NCBI RefSeq assembly: GCF_014873945.1
Contig: NZ_JADBEC010000001.1
Coordinates: forward strand, 3,365,001-3,429,000
DNA from: Rhizobium viscosum
Lineage (GTDB): Bacteria; Pseudomonadota; Alphaproteobacteria; Rhizobiales; Rhizobiaceae
Direction of reading: 5' to 3'
Length of the DNA: 64,000 nucleotides
Shown here: one piece after another, positions 35,127 to 45,733 of the stretch
Position numbering within the stretch: position 1 is the first letter of the stretch
Layout: every line of letters begins with the position of its first letter
Translations under genes and position numbers: made by a program
The notes under the pieces: model-generated
What the model saw: only the letters and a program-made list of their open reading frames with translations
Told to the model about the DNA's origin: nothing
The model's database searches: none

Positions 35127-36539
35127 ATGATCCCGGTCACGACGCTTGCAGGAAAGAAGGTCGCTCTCTTCGGTCTCGGCGGCTCAGGTCTGGCCACGGC
35201 CAAGGCGCTCGTCGCCGGTGGCGCCGATGTCACGGCCTGGGACGACAATCCTGACAGCGTCGCCAAGGCTGCGGCAGAGGGCATCACCTCTGCCGATCTG
35301 CATACAATCGACTGGAGCGCGCAGGCGCTCTTCGTGCTTTCACCCGGCGTGCCGCTTACCCATCCGAAGCCGCACTGGACCGTTGATCTCGCGCGTGCTG
35401 CCGGCGTCGATATCGTCGGCGATGTCGAACTCTTCGTGCGCGAGCGCAGGGCGCATGCTCCCGATTGCCCCTTCATCGCGATCACGGGGACTAACGGCAA
35501 ATCGACGACGACGGCGCTGATTGCCCATATCCTCAAATCGAGTGGCCGCGACACACAGCTCGGCGGCAATATCGGCACGGCCGTGCTGACGCTGGATCCG
35601 CCGAAGAGTGAGCGCTATTTCGTCGTCGAATGCTCTTCCTACCAGATCGATCTTTCGCCGACGCTCAATCCTTCGGCCGGCATCCTGCTCAACCTGACAC
35701 CCGACCACCTCGATCGGCACGGCACGATGCAGCACTATGCCGATGTGAAGGAACGGCTGGTCGCCGGCAGCGATGTCGCTGTTGTCGGCGTCGATGATAG
35801 CCATTCGGCGCTGATTGCCGACCGCATCGAGCGGGCAGGGGTGAGGGTTATCAGGATCTCCCGCCGCAATGTCCTGGCCGATGGTATTTATGCCGAAGGC
35901 ACGAAGCTCATCCAGGCAGCGAGTGGCGCCATGCTGCCCTTCGTCGATCTCGACGGCATCCAGACGCTGCGCGGCAGCCACAATGCGCAGAACGCTGCTG
36001 CCGCGGTCGCCGCCTGCCTTGCGGTGGGTATCTCCGCCGAGGACATCCGTGCGGGGCTGGCATCCTTCCCTGGCCTCAAGCATCGCATGCAGCCGGTCGG
36101 CCGGCGCGGCAATGTCGTCTTCGTTAACGATTCCAAGGCGACGAATGCGGATGCTGCAGCTCCGGCACTTTCGAGCTACAACAGGATCTACTGGATTGCC
36201 GGCGGATTGCCGAAGGCTGGCGGTATTACGACGCTTGCGCCCTATTTCCCCCGCATCGCAAAAGCCTATCTGATCGGTGAGGCGGCGGCGGAATTTGCAG
36301 CGACGCTCGGCGAGGCGGCACCCTATGAGATATCAGGCACGCTTGAGCGCGCCGTGGCACATGCGGCAGCTGACGCCGAAAAGGATGAAACCGGCCCCGC
36401 GGCCGTGATGTTATCCCCGGCTTGCGCAAGCTTCGACCAGTATAAGAACTTCGAAGTCAGGGGTGATGCCTTTGTCGGCCATGTGGCCGCCCTTGACGGC
36501 GTGACGATGCTGATCAATTCGGCAACAGGAGGCAAATGA
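35127..36539 (+). CDS. murD: UDP-N-acetylmuramoylalanine--D-glutamate ligase MurD
   Basis: This 470-residue Mur ligase adds D-Glu to UDP-MurNAc-L-Ala. The N-terminal Rossmann motif is [13 protein letters not shown], the ATP loop is [14 protein letters not shown] (about residues 118-131), and [13 protein letters not shown] is conserved. The C-terminal domain holds LKHRMQPVG and VNDSKATN. The start follows mraY by 7 bases. An AGGAGG at its 3' end serves as the ribosome site of ftsW. Confidence 0.95.
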   Translation: MIPVTTLAGKKVALFGLGGSGLATAKALVAGGADVTAWDDNPDSVAKAAAEGITSADLHTIDWSAQALFVLSPGVPLTHPKPHWTVDLARAAGVDIVGDVELFVRERRAHAPDCPFIAITGTNGKSTTTALIAHILKSSGRDTQLGGNIGTAVLTLDPPKSERYFVVECSSYQIDLSPTLNPSAGILLNLTPDHLDRHGTMQHYADVKERLVAGSDVAVVGVDDSHSALIADRIERAGVRVIRISRRNVLADGIYAEGTKLIQAASGAMLPFVDLDGIQTLRGSHNAQNAAAAVAACLAVGISAEDIRAGLASFPGLKHRMQPVGRRGNVVFVNDSKATNADAAAPALSSYNRIYWIAGGLPKAGGITTLAPYFPRIAKAYLIGEAAAEFAATLGEAAPYEISGTLERAVAHAAADAEKDETGPAAVMLSPACASFDQYKNFEVRGDAFVGHVAALDGVTMLINSATGGK

Positions 36540-36540
36540 C

Positions 36541-37695
36541 ATGGTGAGCCGCGCGGAACGTGGAGCATTGGCCGATTGGTTCTGGACCATCGACCGCTTT
36601 TTCCTGGCCTTGTTCCTCTTCCTGATGGGCATCGGCTTCATGCTCTCCTTTGCGGCTTCGCCGGCGGTTGCCGAGCGTATCGGCCTGGAGCCCTTCCACT
36701 TCGTCAAGCGCCACGCCGCCTTCATGATCCCGTCGATTGCGGTCATGCTTGGCCTCTCCTTCCTGACGCCGCGGCAGGTGCGGCGCACCGCAATCATCCT
36801 GCTGATCGTGGCACTCGCAATGATGCTGCTAGTGCTGTTCTTCGGCCAGGAAGTGAAGGGCGGCAGGCGATGGATCTGGATCGCCGGCCTTTCCATCCAG
36901 CCGTCGGAATTCATGAAGCCGGCCTTCGTCGTGGTCTGCGCCTGGCTCTTTGCCGAACATGCGCGCCAGCCGGAGATACCGGGCAATCTCTTCGCCATCA
37001 TCCTGTTCGGTATCGTCGTCGCTCTGCTCGTGGCGCAGCCTGACCTTGGTCAAACGATCCTGACGACGGCCGTCTGGGGCGGCATGTTTTTCATGGCTGG
37101 AATGCCTTGGCTCTGGATCATCGTACTGGGTGTCGGCGGTGCCGGCGGCCTTGTGACCGCCTATTACGTTTTTCCGCACGTGGCGGGCCGAATAGACAAG
37201 TTCCTTACCGGCGAAGGCGATACGTTTCAGATCGATACCGCCCGCGAGGCGATTATCCGAGGTGACTGGTTCGGGCAGGGGCCGGGCGAAGGCATCGTCA
37301 AGCGCATCATTCCGGATGCGCATACCGACTTCATCTTTTCGGTCGCGGCCGAGGAATTCGGCATCGTCTTCTGCATCGCACTCGTTGTCATCTTCACTGT
37401 GCTGGTGCTGCGCGGCCTGTCGCATGCCTATCGCGAACGCAACGACTTCAATCGCTTTGCCGTCGCCGGCCTCGTGCTGCAGATGGGTATTCAGTCGATC
37501 ATCAATATCGGCGTCAATCTCGAACTGCTGCCGGCCAAGGGCATGACGCTGCCGCTGATTTCCTACGGCGGTTCGTCGATGGTGGCGATCTGCGTGACGG
37601 CCGGCTTCATTCTGGCGCTGACGCGCCATCGCCCGGAAAAACGTGCGCAGGATCGGAGCCTCTTCCGAGTGCCGCACGGCATGCCGGCGGAGTAA
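36541..37695 (+). CDS. ftsW: Septal peptidoglycan glycosyltransferase FtsW
   Basis: This 384-residue SEDS-family protein has about ten transmembrane helices. It polymerises lipid II at the division site with FtsI. Characteristic segments are [20 protein letters not shown], the large periplasmic-loop text ending in [19 protein letters not shown], and the C-terminal [14 protein letters not shown]. The catalytic Asp of the family is expected in the periplasmic loop. The ATG follows the murD stop by one base with AGGAGG upstream. Confidence 0.95.
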   Translation: MVSRAERGALADWFWTIDRFFLALFLFLMGIGFMLSFAASPAVAERIGLEPFHFVKRHAAFMIPSIAVMLGLSFLTPRQVRRTAIILLIVALAMMLLVLFFGQEVKGGRRWIWIAGLSIQPSEFMKPAFVVVCAWLFAEHARQPEIPGNLFAIILFGIVVALLVAQPDLGQTILTTAVWGGMFFMAGMPWLWIIVLGVGGAGGLVTAYYVFPHVAGRIDKFLTGEGDTFQIDTAREAIIRGDWFGQGPGEGIVKRIIPDAHTDFIFSVAAEEFGIVFCIALVVIFTVLVLRGLSHAYRERNDFNRFAVAGLVLQMGIQSIINIGVNLELLPAKGMTLPLISYGGSSMVAICVTAGFILALTRHRPEKRAQDRSLFRVPHGMPAE

Positions 37696-37702
37696 GGGTA
37701 TT

Positions 37703-38827
37703 ATGAGCAAGGGCATCGTCCTTCTTGCTGCCGGGGGAACCGGCGGCCACGTCTTTCCGGCAGAGGCGCTTGCCTTCAAGCTGAGGGAGCGCGGCTATTC
37801 CGTGCATCTCGTCACCGACAGCCGCGCCGAGCGCTATGCCGGCAAGTTTCCGGCCGACGAGATCCATGTCGTGCCGTCGGCAACGATCGGTTCGAAGAAC
37901 CCTGTGGCGGTTGCCCGTTCTCTATGGAAGCTCTGGACGGGGATGCGCGCCGCAAAGCGGCTGATCCAGCGGTTGAAGCCGGTGATCGTCGTCGGCTTCG
38001 GCGGTTATCCGACCGTGCCGCCGCTGCTTGCCGCCGCTCGGCTCGGTGTGCCCTCCATGCTGCATGAGCAAAATGCCGTCATGGGTCGTGCCAACAAGGC
38101 GCTTGCGCCGCGGGTCAGGGCGATTGCCGGCGGCTTCCTGCCCGAGAGCGGCGGCACGTTTTCCGACAAGACGATCGCGACCGGCAATCCAGTGCGGCCG
38201 GCCATCCTTGCCGCGGCCGAACAGCCTTACATGCCGTCGCATCCGGGCGAGGATTTCAATCTTGTCGTCTTCGGCGGCAGCCAGGGCGCGCAATATTTCT
38301 CCAAGGCGATGCCGACGGCGATCAGCCTGCTCGACGATGCGCTGCGCGCGCGGCTCAGGGTGACCCAACAAGTTCGGCCGGAGGATATGGAGACGGTGCG
38401 CGGCTGCGTGGTGCAGCTGCAGATGGCTGCGGATATTGCACCGTTTTTCAACGACATGGCGGAGCGTCTTGCCAAAGCGCATCTGGTCATCTGCCGCTCC
38501 GGCGCCTCGACGGTTTCAGAGATCTCGGTCATCGGCCGTCCAGCCGTGCTGGTGCCTTATCCGCATGCGCTGGACCACGATCAGGCGGCCAATGCGGCGG
38601 CGCTGGCAGCGGCCGGCGGAGCCAAGGTGATCGCCCAATCCGAGCTTTCGCCCGAGCGTATCGCCTCTATCCTGACGCATGTCATGAACGATCCGGAAAA
38701 GCTCGCCAGCATGGCGGCTGCCGCCAAGCTCGCGGGAAAACCTGATGCAGCGAACTTGCTTGCCGACATGGTTGAGGCTATTGCCGCCGGTAAGACAGTT
38801 GCAGAATTCAAGGGGGCATGCGCATGA
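37703..38827 (+). CDS. murG: UDP-GlcNAc--lipid I N-acetylglucosaminyltransferase MurG
   Basis: This 374-residue GT-B enzyme adds GlcNAc to lipid I on the inner face of the membrane, making lipid II. Key motifs are the glycine loop [17 protein letters not shown] at residues 6-22, [24 protein letters not shown] and the UDP-GlcNAc site [20 protein letters not shown]. The start at 37703 is 7 bases after the ftsW stop. The stop codon overlaps the murC start. Confidence 0.95.
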   Translation: MSKGIVLLAAGGTGGHVFPAEALAFKLRERGYSVHLVTDSRAERYAGKFPADEIHVVPSATIGSKNPVAVARSLWKLWTGMRAAKRLIQRLKPVIVVGFGGYPTVPPLLAAARLGVPSMLHEQNAVMGRANKALAPRVRAIAGGFLPESGGTFSDKTIATGNPVRPAILAAAEQPYMPSHPGEDFNLVVFGGSQGAQYFSKAMPTAISLLDDALRARLRVTQQVRPEDMETVRGCVVQLQMAADIAPFFNDMAERLAKAHLVICRSGASTVSEISVIGRPAVLVPYPHALDHDQAANAAALAAAGGAKVIAQSELSPERIASILTHVMNDPEKLASMAAAAKLAGKPDAANLLADMVEAIAAGKTVAEFKGACA

Positions 38828-40239
38828 AGCTGCCAAAGGCGATCGGCCTTGTCCATTTCATCGGCATCGGCGGTATCGGCATGAGCGGTATCGCCGAGGT
38901 GCTGCATAATCTCGGTCACAGGGTACAGGGATCGGATCAGTCCGACAGCGCCAACGTTCAGCGCCTGCGCGACAAGGGCATCGAAGTCTTTGTCGGCCAT
39001 AGGGCGGAAAACCTCGGCGATGCCGAAGTCGTCGTCGTGTCGACCGCGATCAAGAAGAGCAATCCGGAACTCATTGCTGCACGCGAGAAGCTCCTGCCGG
39101 TCGTGCGCCGCGCTGAAATGCTGGCCGAGCTGATGCGCTTCCGCAATGCGATTGCCATCGGCGGCACGCATGGCAAGACGACGACCACTTCGCTTGTTGC
39201 CACGCTGCTCGAAGCCGGAGGGCTGGATCCGACCGTCATCAATGGCGGCATCATCAATGCCTACGGCACGAATGCGCGCATGGGCGAGGGCGAGTGGATG
39301 GTGGTCGAGGCGGACGAATCCGACGGCACCTTCCTGAAGCTGCCGGCCGATGTGGCCGTCGTGACCAATATCGATCCTGAGCATCTGGATCATTACGGCA
39401 ATTTCGACGCCGTTCGCGCCGCCTTCCGGCAATTTGTCGAGAATGTTCCTTTCTACGGCTTCGGCGTCATGTGCCTCGACCATCCCGAGGTTCAGGCGCT
39501 GGTCAGCCGGATCGAAGACCGCAAGGTCATCACCTACGGCGAGAATCCGCAGGCCGATGTGCGCTTCATGAATGTGCGTATCGATGGCACGCGCTCGATC
39601 TTCGACGTTGAAATCCGCCGCCGCCGCACCGGCGAAGTCATCAGGCTCGACGATCTCGTCATGCCGATGCCCGGCCGTCACAACATCTCGAATGCCACCG
39701 CGGCCATCGCCGTCGCCAACCGCCTCGGCATGTCCCGCGAGGATATCGCCAAAGGGCTTGCCTCTTTCGGCGGCGTAAAGCGGCGCTTCACGCTGACCGG
39801 CGAATGGAACGGCGTGCAGATCTTCGACGATTACGGTCATCACCCGGTCGAGATCAAGGCGGTGCTGCGCGCCGCCCGCGAGGCCTGCAAGGGCCGTATC
39901 ATCGCGGTGCACCAGCCTCACCGCTATACCCGCCTGTCGAGCCTGTTCGAGGAATTTGCCGCCTGCTTCAATGATGCCGATAGTATTTTTATCGCGCCTG
40001 TTTATGCAGCGGGCGAGGATGCGATCGAGGGCGCGGAATCGGAATCGCTGGTTTCCCGCATCAAATCGGGTGGTCATCGCGATGCGCGCTTCCTTCCTTC
40101 GGCGGAAGCTCTACCGCAGATGGTAGCAGAAATTGCAAAACCCGGGGACTTTGTAGTTCTGTTGGGTGCTGGTAGCATTACATATTGGGCAGCGGCGCTG
40201 CCGAAGCAGTTGCAAGACCTTTCAGGAAAATCCGCATGA
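38824..40239 (+). CDS. murC: UDP-N-acetylmuramate--L-alanine ligase MurC
   Basis: This 471-residue ligase adds L-Ala to UDP-MurNAc, the first stem-peptide step. The N-terminal motif is [19 protein letters not shown], the ATP loop is [12 protein letters not shown] (about residues 112-123), and EADESDGTF and [11 protein letters not shown] are conserved. The ATG at 38824 overlaps the murG stop and is 8 bases from AGGGGG; an ATG at 38818 sits too close to that site. The murB start overlaps its stop. Confidence 0.95.
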   Translation: MKLPKAIGLVHFIGIGGIGMSGIAEVLHNLGHRVQGSDQSDSANVQRLRDKGIEVFVGHRAENLGDAEVVVVSTAIKKSNPELIAAREKLLPVVRRAEMLAELMRFRNAIAIGGTHGKTTTTSLVATLLEAGGLDPTVINGGIINAYGTNARMGEGEWMVVEADESDGTFLKLPADVAVVTNIDPEHLDHYGNFDAVRAAFRQFVENVPFYGFGVMCLDHPEVQALVSRIEDRKVITYGENPQADVRFMNVRIDGTRSIFDVEIRRRRTGEVIRLDDLVMPMPGRHNISNATAAIAVANRLGMSREDIAKGLASFGGVKRRFTLTGEWNGVQIFDDYGHHPVEIKAVLRAAREACKGRIIAVHQPHRYTRLSSLFEEFAACFNDADSIFIAPVYAAGEDAIEGAESESLVSRIKSGGHRDARFLPSAEALPQMVAEIAKPGDFVVLLGAGSITYWAAALPKQLQDLSGKSA

Positions 40240-41210
40240 AACAGGTTAATGGGGAAAAGCTACTTGCCTCTCTCGGAGAAGGCGTAAAGGACATTCGCGG
40301 TCGACTGACGCCGGATGCCCCCATGGACCGCGTCACCTGGTTCCACGCCGGCGGTCTGGCAGAGCTGATGTTCCAGCCGCACGACGAGGACGATCTCATC
40401 GCCTTCCTGAAGATCCTGCCGGATGAAGTTCCGCTGACGGTGGTCGGCGTCGGCTCGAACATCCTGGTACGCGATGGCGGAATTCCGGGCGTCGTGCTGC
40501 GCCTGTCGGCCAAGGGCTTCGGCTTTGTCGAACTCGCCGGCGAAAACCGCATTCTCGCCGGCGCCATCTGCCCGGACAAGCATGTGGCCGCCATGGCGAT
40601 GGACAACGGCATCGGCGGATTTGCTTTCTATTATGGCATTCCAGGCGGCATCGGTGGTGCCGCCCGCATGAATGCCGGCGCCAATGGATCCGAGACGAAG
40701 GATCGCGTCGTCGAGGTCCGCGCGATCGACCGCAAGGGCAACAAACACGTGCTGACGAATGCCGAGATGGGCTATTCCTATCGCCATTCCGATGCTGCCG
40801 ATGATCTGATCTTCACCTCAGTGCTGTTCGAGGGCTATCCCGACGATCGCGCCAAGATCCGCGCCGAGATGGATGCCGTGCGCAATCACCGGGAGACGGT
40901 GCAGCCGATTCGTGAAAAGACCGGTGGTTCGACCTTCAAGAATCCCGAGGGGCATTCGGCGTGGAAGCTGATCGACGAGGCGGATTGCCGCGGTCTCGTC
41001 ATCGGCAGCGCGCAGATGTCGTCGCTTCACTGCAACTTCATGATCAACATGGGGCAGGCGACGGGTTACGATCTCGAATATCTCGGCGAAGAAGTGCGTC
41101 GCAAGGTTTTCGAGACGGCGGGCATCAAGCTCGAATGGGAAATCAAGCGTCTCGGTCTCTTCATGCCCGGCCGCGAGGTTCGCCCTTTCCAGGGTGTCAC
41201 GACAGAGTAA
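40236..41210 (+). CDS. murB: UDP-N-acetylenolpyruvoylglucosamine reductase MurB
   Basis: This 324-residue flavoenzyme reduces UDP-GlcNAc-enolpyruvate to UDP-MurNAc with NADPH. FAD-binding segments are [17 protein letters not shown] and [20 protein letters not shown]. The catalytic Ser is in [11 protein letters not shown], and the C-terminal Glu is in the [10 protein letters not shown] region, as in type II MurB without the Tyr-loop insertion. The ATGA overlap with murC suggests coupling. It ends three bases from the convergent epimerase gene, so the first dcw block ends here. Confidence 0.94.
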   Translation: MKQVNGEKLLASLGEGVKDIRGRLTPDAPMDRVTWFHAGGLAELMFQPHDEDDLIAFLKILPDEVPLTVVGVGSNILVRDGGIPGVVLRLSAKGFGFVELAGENRILAGAICPDKHVAAMAMDNGIGGFAFYYGIPGGIGGAARMNAGANGSETKDRVVEVRAIDRKGNKHVLTNAEMGYSYRHSDAADDLIFTSVLFEGYPDDRAKIRAEMDAVRNHRETVQPIREKTGGSTFKNPEGHSAWKLIDEADCRGLVIGSAQMSSLHCNFMINMGQATGYDLEYLGEEVRRKVFETAGIKLEWEIKRLGLFMPGREVRPFQGVTTE

Positions 41211-41213
41211 GCG

Positions 41214-42143
41214 CTATTTTACTGCAAGCCTTAAACCTTCGCGCGGCGTCACGATGGGCGACCAGCCCAGCACGTCGCGCGCATGGGATATATCGACCTG
41301 CAGCGAGCCGCAGAGGCGCTGATAGACGGCTTCCTTTCCCGTGATCCTGGCCGCCATGTGTATCAGGGAAGGCGGGAAGGGGAGAAGTGCCGGTCTGACA
41401 CCGAGCCCTGCGGCGATACCCTCGATCAACGCAGGCGTCGAGAGATCTTCCCCATCGCCCGCAAGGAAGGTTTCGCCTGCGGCAGCCGGATGCTGCATGC
41501 AGGTGATGATCAGGTCGACGAGGTTCTGAACCGCGACCAGCGTGCGGTGGTTCTTCAGCGAGGCGAAGGGCAGGGGCAGCTTCTTGCGGACAAGGGCGAC
41601 GAGCAGGGCGAAGTTACCGCGTGCACCTGGGCCGTAGACAAGCGGCGGGCGAATGACGACGACCTCCATGCCGGTGCGGGCGGCGATCTCCCGGAGGCCG
41701 ATTTCGCTTTCCATTTTCGAAATGCCGTAGGGATCGATCGGCTTCGGCGCGTCATCGTGCCTGAACGGCCGGTCGTTTTCTTCGCCGTTGACCTTGATGG
41801 TGCTGATGAAGACGAAACGCTTCACGCCGGCGCGGGCTGCCTGTTCGGCAAGATTGAGCGTGGAGGCAGTGTTGACCCGGCGGAAATCCGCCAGCGGATC
41901 AGCCGAGCGATCGTTCATCATGTGAACGCGGGCAGCAAGATGGACGATGGCATCGACGCCTTCGAGTGCTGCAGTCCAATCAGTCTTCTCGGTGATCTCG
42001 ATTGGGAAATGCCTGATATCAGGCGGGAAGGCTGATATCGGGGATCGGGTCGTAACCGCCACGTCGCAGATCCGCTCCCTGTACAGCCGTTCGACAAGAG
42101 GAGCGCCGACGAAGCCGGCTGCGCCGGTGACGAGGCATCGCAT
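41214..42143 (-). CDS. NAD-dependent epimerase/dehydratase (extended SDR)
   Basis: This 309-residue protein has the extended-SDR NAD site (VTGAAGFVGAPLVERL, residues 5-20). The catalytic Ser/Thr region is VFISTIKVNGE and the YGISK motif supplies Tyr and Lys. RPPLVYGPGARGNFA is typical of nucleotide-sugar epimerases or dehydratases. It may act on a UDP-sugar for surface polysaccharide; the substrate is not fixed. GGGAGAAG precedes the ATG at 42143. It runs against murB and interrupts the dcw cluster. Confidence 0.85.
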   Translation of the reverse strand: MRCLVTGAAGFVGAPLVERLYRERICDVAVTTRSPISAFPPDIRHFPIEITEKTDWTAALEGVDAIVHLAARVHMMNDRSADPLADFRRVNTASTLNLAEQAARAGVKRFVFISTIKVNGEENDRPFRHDDAPKPIDPYGISKMESEIGLREIAARTGMEVVVIRPPLVYGPGARGNFALLVALVRKKLPLPFASLKNHRTLVAVQNLVDLIITCMQHPAAAGETFLAGDGEDLSTPALIEGIAAGLGVRPALLPFPPSLIHMAARITGKEAVYQRLCGSLQVDISHARDVLGWSPIVTPREGLRLAVK

Positions 42144-42205
42144 GATCTTCTCCCTGTTCCGCCCGTGGAGGTCTTCGCTAACCGGAAGTATCACGCGCAT
42201 CAATA

Positions 42206-42237
42206 GAAAAAGGCCGCGACGGCAAGCGTCGCGGCCT
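42206..42237 (-). terminator. Terminator after the MHS transporter gene
   Basis: AGGCCGCGACG and CGTCGCGGCCT form a stem of 11 pairs with a 5-base loop, followed on the minus strand by T5. It ends the leftward transporter transcript before the epimerase gene. Confidence 0.8.
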
Positions 42238-42256
42238 CTCGCTTAGATTCAGTGGT

Positions 42257-43567
42257 TCAGACTTCTTCTCGGCCCGACAGCCGGATGCAGATCAGCGAGA
42301 TCGCAGCCGAGGCGGCGAGGTAGTAGCCGACATAGTTGAGGCTGTAGTTGGTCGCGAGCCAGGTGGCGATATAGGGAGCGAGCGAAGCCCCGAAGATGCC
42401 GCCGAGGTTGAAGGTCATCGAGGCGCCGGTGTAGCGCACCATGGTCGGGAAGGGGGCAGCGAGCGCTGCGCCGATCGGACCATAGGTGAAGCCCATCAGG
42501 CCGAGGCCGATGATCGAGCACATGAAGGCGCCGGTCAGGCCCGCCGTCAGCAGGCTTGCGTAGAAAAAGCCGAAGATCGCAATGGCGATCGTCGTCAGGC
42601 TCAGGATCAGGCGACGCGAATAGCGATCCGATAGCCAGCCGGAGAGCGGGATCGTCAGGCCGAAGAAGACGACGCCGACGAGTTGGACGACCAGGAACTG
42701 CTCGCGCGAATAGCCGAGCCCGCCCTTTTCCAGGGGTGTGGTGCCCCAGGACAGCGTGAAGACCGTCATCAGGTAGAAGAGCACGAAGGTGGCGACGGCG
42801 ATGAAGGTGCCGAGAATCAGGCTGCGCAGATGACCGCGGAAGACGGTGGCGACCGGAACGGCGACGCGCTCGTGCTTTTCGACAGCCTTCTGAAATTCCG
42901 GCGTTTCAGCGATCTTCAGGCGAACATAGAGACCGACGGCGACGAGCGCGAGGCTGGCAATGAAGGGAATGCGCCAGCCATAGGTGAGGAAGTCCTCGTT
43001 GCTCATGGTTTCCGCCAGGATCAGGAAGAAGCCGGAGGAGAGAATGAAGCCGATCGGCGCACCGAGCTGCGGGAACATGGCATACCAGCTGCGCCTGCCG
43101 GGAGGAGCGTTTTCTGTTGCGAGCAGCACGGCGCCGCCCCATTCGCCGCCGAGGCCAAGGCCCTGGCCGAAGCGGCAAAGTGCCAGCAGCAGCGGCGCGG
43201 CGATGCCGATCGCGTCGTAGCCCGGCAGAATGCCGATCACCACGGTCGACAGGCCCATGGTCATCAGGGCTGCCACCAGCGTCGCCTTGCGGCCGACCTT
43301 GTCGCCGAAATGACCGAAGACCACGGCGCCGAAGGGGCGGGCGAAGAAGGCGATAGAGAAAGTGACGAGGGATTGCAGCAGCGCAGAGGTCGGATCGCTG
43401 GACGGGAAGAAGAGGTGCGGGAAAACGAGGACGGCTGCCGTCGCATAGACGTAGAAATCGAAGAATTCGATCGTGGTGCCGATGAGGCTCGCGATCAGGA
43501 CGCGTGCGGGGGAATTGACTTGCGTGCTGCTCGAAGGGCTCGGCGATACGGAGATCGCTTCTGTCAT
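42257..43567 (-). CDS. MFS transporter, metabolite:proton symporter (MHS) family
   Basis: This 436-residue inner-membrane protein has about twelve helices. MHS-type signatures are visible: SLIGTTIEFFDFYVYATAA in the first helix, ARPFGAVVFGHFGDKVGRKATL between helices 2 and 3, and GLGLGGEWGGAVLLATENAP. Relatives import dicarboxylates, shikimate, proline/betaine or similar organic acids; the substrate is not determined. The ATG at 43567 is preferred over 43573 because GGA lies 6 bases upstream. It is divergent from aqpZ. Confidence 0.9.
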   Translation of the reverse strand: MTEAISVSPSPSSSTQVNSPARVLIASLIGTTIEFFDFYVYATAAVLVFPHLFFPSSDPTSALLQSLVTFSIAFFARPFGAVVFGHFGDKVGRKATLVAALMTMGLSTVVIGILPGYDAIGIAAPLLLALCRFGQGLGLGGEWGGAVLLATENAPPGRRSWYAMFPQLGAPIGFILSSGFFLILAETMSNEDFLTYGWRIPFIASLALVAVGLYVRLKIAETPEFQKAVEKHERVAVPVATVFRGHLRSLILGTFIAVATFVLFYLMTVFTLSWGTTPLEKGGLGYSREQFLVVQLVGVVFFGLTIPLSGWLSDRYSRRLILSLTTIAIAIFGFFYASLLTAGLTGAFMCSIIGLGLMGFTYGPIGAALAAPFPTMVRYTGASMTFNLGGIFGASLAPYIATWLATNYSLNYVGYYLAASAAISLICIRLSGREEV

Positions 43568-43691
43568 GTTCATTCCAATCAGTATTTTTATCGATTTGCT
43601 TGGGAGGTGTCGCTCTTAACGCAATTTTAAGGCTGAGAAAATGCCCGGACACGCAAGAATATGACGCAAGCGACATTATGCGCTGGTTTGA

Positions 43692-43726
43692 CAGGGCGGC
43701 ACCGATATGGGTAGCCGTCCGCCCTG
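43692..43726. repeat. Inverted repeat in the transporter-aqpZ intergenic region
   Basis: CAGGGCGG and CCGCCCTG (8-base perfect arms) are separated by 19 bases. They lie midway between two divergent starts, so they may form an operator or leader hairpin. Confidence 0.4.
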
Positions 43727-43786
43727 GTTCGGCGGTTTCTCAACCTTGCGCCAGGCTTGTCGGGAAGTGGCCCCGAACTTGACCGG

Positions 43787-43805
43787 AATCAAATTGCAAT
43801 TGATT
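43787..43805. promoter_or_regulatory. Palindromic operator candidate before aqpZ
   Basis: AATCAA and TTGATT arms flank ATTGCAA, ending 39 bases before the aqpZ ATG. The size and AT-rich dyad fit a binding site for a dimeric regulator; which one is unknown. Confidence 0.35.
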
Positions 43806-43844
43806 GATAAAGTGCTCTCTGGTTGAGAGAATGGAGGGGCACAC

Positions 43845-44531
43845 ATGCGGAAAAGTCTTGCTGCCGAGTTTCTCGGCACGTTTTGGTTGGTCTTCGGCGG
43901 ATGCGGTAGTGCCGTGCTCGCGGCCGCCTATCCCGAACTTGGAATCGGTTTTGCCGGCGTGGCGCTGGCGTTTGGTTTGACCGTGGTCACCATGGCCTAT
44001 GCCGTGGGCGGTATTTCCGGCGGCCATTTCAATCCCGCCGTCTCTCTCGGGCTTGTTGTTGCGGGACGTTTTCCTGCGGCGCGTCTCGTTCCCTATATCG
44101 TCGCACAGGTGATCGGTGCCATCGTTGCTGCCGCCGCGCTCTATCTCATCGCCAGCGGCAAGGCGGGTTTCGAACTCGGCGGGTTTGCCGCCAACGGATA
44201 TGGCGAACATTCTCCCGGCGGTTATTCGCTGCTTTCGGCGCTGCTGATCGAAATTCTGCTGACCATGTTTTTCCTGATCATCATCCTGGGATCGACAAGC
44301 AGCAGGGTGCCTGCCGGCTTTGCACCACTTGCGATCGGCCTGGGGCTGACGCTAATTCACCTCGTCGCGATCCCCGTAACGAACACCTCCGTCAATCCGG
44401 CGCGTTCGACCGGGCAGGCGCTTTTCGTCGGCGGCTGGGCGCTGCAGCAGCTCTGGCTGTTCTGGATCGCGCCGCTTGCGGGCGGTGCGATTGGCGGCCT
44501 CGTCTGGAAGTTCTTCGGCGATAAGGACTGA
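43845..44531 (+). CDS. aqpZ: Aquaporin Z
   Basis: This 228-residue membrane protein has six helices and both aquaporin NPA loops: [11 protein letters not shown] (about residues 62-72) and [11 protein letters not shown] (about residues 182-192). The Arg after the second NPA and the His in [18 protein letters not shown] fit the narrow water-selective filter of AqpZ rather than a glycerol channel. The start follows GGAGGGG by 6 bases. It lies in the insertion that separates murB from ddl and has its own terminator, so it is an independent unit. Confidence 0.93.
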   Translation: MRKSLAAEFLGTFWLVFGGCGSAVLAAAYPELGIGFAGVALAFGLTVVTMAYAVGGISGGHFNPAVSLGLVVAGRFPAARLVPYIVAQVIGAIVAAAALYLIASGKAGFELGGFAANGYGEHSPGGYSLLSALLIEILLTMFFLIIILGSTSSRVPAGFAPLAIGLGLTLIHLVAIPVTNTSVNPARSTGQALFVGGWALQQLWLFWIAPLAGGAIGGLVWKFFGDKD

Positions 44532-44557
44532 TCGCAGAAGATCGCCACATGCCATTG

Positions 44558-44588
44558 AACCCGCGTGGTTTTTCTGCGCGGGTTTTTC
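44558..44588 (+). terminator. Terminator after aqpZ
   Basis: AACCCGCG and CGCGGGTT pair around an 11-base loop, followed by T residues. It lies 26 bases after the aqpZ stop. Confidence 0.75.
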
Positions 44589-44671
44589 GTTTTCCATCGT
44601 GCTTGCGGCCTATTCGCGGTGATATTCGAGCGATCGTAACGGCAGAAAAATGAAGCATACGGCAAGGCGGA

Positions 44672-44701
44672 GTTAACGAAAGTAAACGATTCGTTAACCA
44701 T
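44672..44701. promoter_or_regulatory. CtrA-like element upstream of ddl-ftsQAZ
   Basis: A perfect inverted repeat, GTTAACGAA (44672-44680) and TTCGTTAAC (44690-44698), has a 9-base spacer. Its right arm continues into TTAACCAT (44694-44701), the half-site form reported for CtrA in alphaproteobacteria. It lies 106-135 bases before the ddl start. CtrA control would tie ftsQAZ transcription to the cell cycle. Confidence 0.5.
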
Positions 44702-44806
44702 AATGATGCTCTAATGCACCCAAGTCAGACAAAGGCCACGAACCGCGCAGACCAGCTCCGCGTAAGCCTCGATCCGGCAGAGTGAAAGTTATTTTTGGGG
44801 GTGTTG

Positions 44807-45733
44807 ATGAGTCGCGAGCACGTAGCTGTCCTGATGGGCGGATTTTCTTCGGAGAGGCCTGTCAGCCTTTCTTCGGGGAAGGCGTGTGCCGATGCTCTCG
44901 AAGGTGAAGGCTTCAAGGTGACGCGCATCGATGTCGAGCGCGACATTTCCGAGAAGCTCTCTGCCCTGAAGCCCGACGTTGTCTTCAATGCCTTGCATGG
45001 GCCTTTCGGCGAGGATGGCACCATCCAGGGCATTCTCGAATATCTGCAGATCCCTTATACGCATTCGGGCGTGCTTGCTTCTGCGCTTGCCATGGACAAG
45101 GCCCGGGCGAAGCGTGTGGCCGCCGCCGCCGGTGTTCCGGTTGCCGAATCGCAGGTTCTGAATCGCTTCTCGTTTCCGTCGGAGCATCCGATGAAGGCGC
45201 CCTATGTGGTCAAGCCGGTGCGCGAGGGCTCCAGCTTTGGTGTCGTTATCGTCGGTGAGGATCAGGCGCATCCGCCGCAGGTCATCGGCTCGGCCGAGTG
45301 GCGTTATGGCGAGGAGGTCATCGTCGAGCGCTACATCCATGGTCGCGAGCTGACCTGCGGTGTGATGGGTGATCAACCCATGGATGTCATTGAGGTGGTA
45401 CCTCAGGGCCACAATTTCTATGATTACGACTCCAAGTATGCGTCGGGTGGCTCAAAACATGTCTTGCCGGCTAAAATTTCACCGAAAATTTACCAAAAAA
45501 TACAAACATTGGCATTAAGGGCGCATCAAGCAATCGGTTGCCGCGGCGTCAGTCGGTCCGACTTTCGTTACGACGATCGTTTCTCCGAAGACGGCGAGAT
45601 CATCTGGCTGGAGGTCAATACTCAGCCGGGCATGACTCCAACCTCCCTTGTGCCCGAAATGGCCGGCCATGCCGGATATTCCTTTGGTGCATTTCTCCGG
45701 TGGATGGTGGAGGACGCGTCTTGTTTGCGTTGA
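44807..45733 (+). CDS. ddl: D-alanine--D-alanine ligase
   Basis: This 308-residue ATP-grasp enzyme makes the D-Ala-D-Ala dipeptide used by MurF. Motifs are [17 protein letters not shown] (residues 7-23), the Mg-ATP loop [31 protein letters not shown], and the C-terminal [18 protein letters not shown]. The ATG at 44807 follows GGGGGTG by 3-4 bases. It opens the second dcw block. Its last 13 bases overlap the probable TTG start of ftsQ. Confidence 0.94.
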   Translation: MSREHVAVLMGGFSSERPVSLSSGKACADALEGEGFKVTRIDVERDISEKLSALKPDVVFNALHGPFGEDGTIQGILEYLQIPYTHSGVLASALAMDKARAKRVAAAAGVPVAESQVLNRFSFPSEHPMKAPYVVKPVREGSSFGVVIVGEDQAHPPQVIGSAEWRYGEEVIVERYIHGRELTCGVMGDQPMDVIEVVPQGHNFYDYDSKYASGGSKHVLPAKISPKIYQKIQTLALRAHQAIGCRGVSRSDFRYDDRFSEDGEIIWLEVNTQPGMTPTSLVPEMAGHAGYSFGAFLRWMVEDASCLR

